Of a DNA stretch of 5,480 nucleotides, positions 4,951-5,480 are shown in pieces (position 1 is the first letter of the stretch; every line of letters begins with the position of its first letter). The notes beneath the pieces were generated by a model. That model did no database searches and had not been told where the DNA came from. It worked only from the letters and a program-made list of their open reading frames with translations. Both the position numbers and the translations under genes were made by a program. Source of the stretch: an uncultured Eubacteriales bacterium (GTDB lineage: Bacteria; Bacillota_A; Clostridia; Saccharofermentanales; Saccharofermentanaceae); the NCBI GenBank assembly GCA_900313405.1, contig OMQY01000066.1, positions 1-5,480 on the forward strand. Direction: 5' to 3'.

Positions 4951-5480
4951 TCAGTTGAAATATGCTACACCGGACTCGAAGATCAACTGATCCTTGTTAC
5001 CCGGGATATTCTTGCAAAGATCAGGATCATAACGCTCGCTGTGACCCATCTTACCGAGGATCCTTCCGTCAGGCGACAGTATACCCTCGATAGCGGCTAT
5101 GGAACCGTTAGGATTGAATTCTGTCTCCGAAGAAGCAAGATTATCCGTATCAACATAACATGTGGCGATCTGTCCGTTAGAAGCAAGCTCGGAAACGAGT
5201 TCGGGAGATGCAGCAAAACGACCTTCACCGTGAGAGATCGGGATGCTGTAAACCTCACCGGGCTTTACCTTACTGAGCCATGGGCTGTTATCGGACATGA
5301 TCATAGTCCTTACATAATTATTCTGGTGTCTTCCGATATTGTTGAAAGTCAGCGTAGGAGAATCGCTGTTCAGTTCCTTGATATCACCGTAAGGCAGGAG
5401 ACCTAACTTGATAAGTGCCTGGAAACCGTTACAGATTCCGAGCATGAGTCCGTCCCTCTTAAACAGCATATCTCTTACAG
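4951..5480 (-). CDS. purL: Phosphoribosylformylglycinamidine synthase, C-terminal glutaminase domain (5' end outside window)
   Basis: PurL converts FGAR, glutamine and ATP to FGAM in the fourth step of purine synthesis. Only the last 175 residues are here, and the frame stays open through the window edge. They form the class I glutamine amidotransferase domain. LGICNGFQALIKLGLLPYG contains the nucleophile Cys of the GICNG motif. Next come PTLTFNNIGRHQNN and PISHGEGRF, and then GKMGHSERYDP supplies the catalytic His and Glu. The ending (PGNKDQLIFESGVAYFN) and overall pattern fit the long single-chain clostridial PurL, not the Bacillus split PurL/PurQ/PurS system. An internal ATG at 5469 is not the gene start. 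The stop at 4953-4951 lies five bases before rsmA, with which it is probably co-transcribed. Confidence 0.97.
   Translation of the reverse strand, partial: VRDMLFKRDGLMLGICNGFQALIKLGLLPYGDIKELNSDSPTLTFNNIGRHQNNYVRTMIMSDNSPWLSKVKPGEVYSIPISHGEGRFAASPELVSELASNGQIATCYVDTDNLASSETEFNPNGSIAAIEGILSPDGRILGKMGHSERYDPDLCKNIPGNKDQLIFESGVAYFN

Noticed and set aside
4766..4990. Plus-strand ORF over the rsmA/purL junction
   Set aside because: It is antisense to two conserved genes with intact motifs and shows no recognisable domain.

Overview
This window is a compact bacterial region in which every convincing gene lies on the minus strand, so it reads from high to low coordinates. The best guess for the host is an anaerobic Clostridia-type Bacillota. 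PurL ends in the long single-chain form with a C-terminal glutaminase that is common in Clostridia. A zapA-like gene sits directly before a long U32 'peptidase' with a middle DUF3656-type region, a frequent Firmicutes pairing. Shine-Dalgarno sequences are strong (AGGAGG, GGAGG) and base composition is moderate. I cannot name a genus from sequence alone.

Layout in transcription order: (1) 5480-4951, the C-terminal part of purL (FGAM synthase glutaminase domain). (2) 4945-4124, rsmA/ksgA (16S rRNA A1518/A1519 dimethyltransferase), five bases after purL and without a visible Shine-Dalgarno, so probably translationally coupled to it. (3) A 62-base gap with an extended -10 promoter candidate. (4) 4061-3489, a ZapA-like cell-division protein with a long basic N-terminal extension. 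(5) 3508-1184, a 774-residue U32/DUF3656 protein related to the rRNA hydroxylase RlhA, overlapping the end of zapA. (6) 1172-669, dut (dUTPase), whose Shine-Dalgarno lies just past the stop of the U32 gene. (7) A 237-base gap. (8) 431-1, the N-terminal part of an MgtE-type Mg2+ channel that runs off the window.

The most interesting part is the 237-base gap ahead of mgtE. It holds a sigma70-type promoter (TTGACT-17-TAAAAC) and then a 28-codon leader ORF (573-487) with the best Shine-Dalgarno in the window (AGGAGG, 8 bases from a GTG start). Two RNA hairpins accompany the ORF. Hairpin 1 folds the leader ORF's own ribosome-binding site and start codon against its 3' end. Hairpin 2 is a 13-bp stem, all paired with two G-U wobbles, that buries the mgtE Shine-Dalgarno. 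The leader stop lies only eight bases before the 5' arm of hairpin 2. This looks like leader-peptide translational control of a magnesium transporter. By eye it is not the M-box riboswitch that usually controls mgtE in Firmicutes, and I do not recognise the peptide.

Functionally the cluster is housekeeping: purine synthesis, two probable rRNA-modifying enzymes, division-ring assembly, dUTP sanitation and Mg2+ uptake. No mobile element, CRISPR array, tRNA or rRNA gene was seen.
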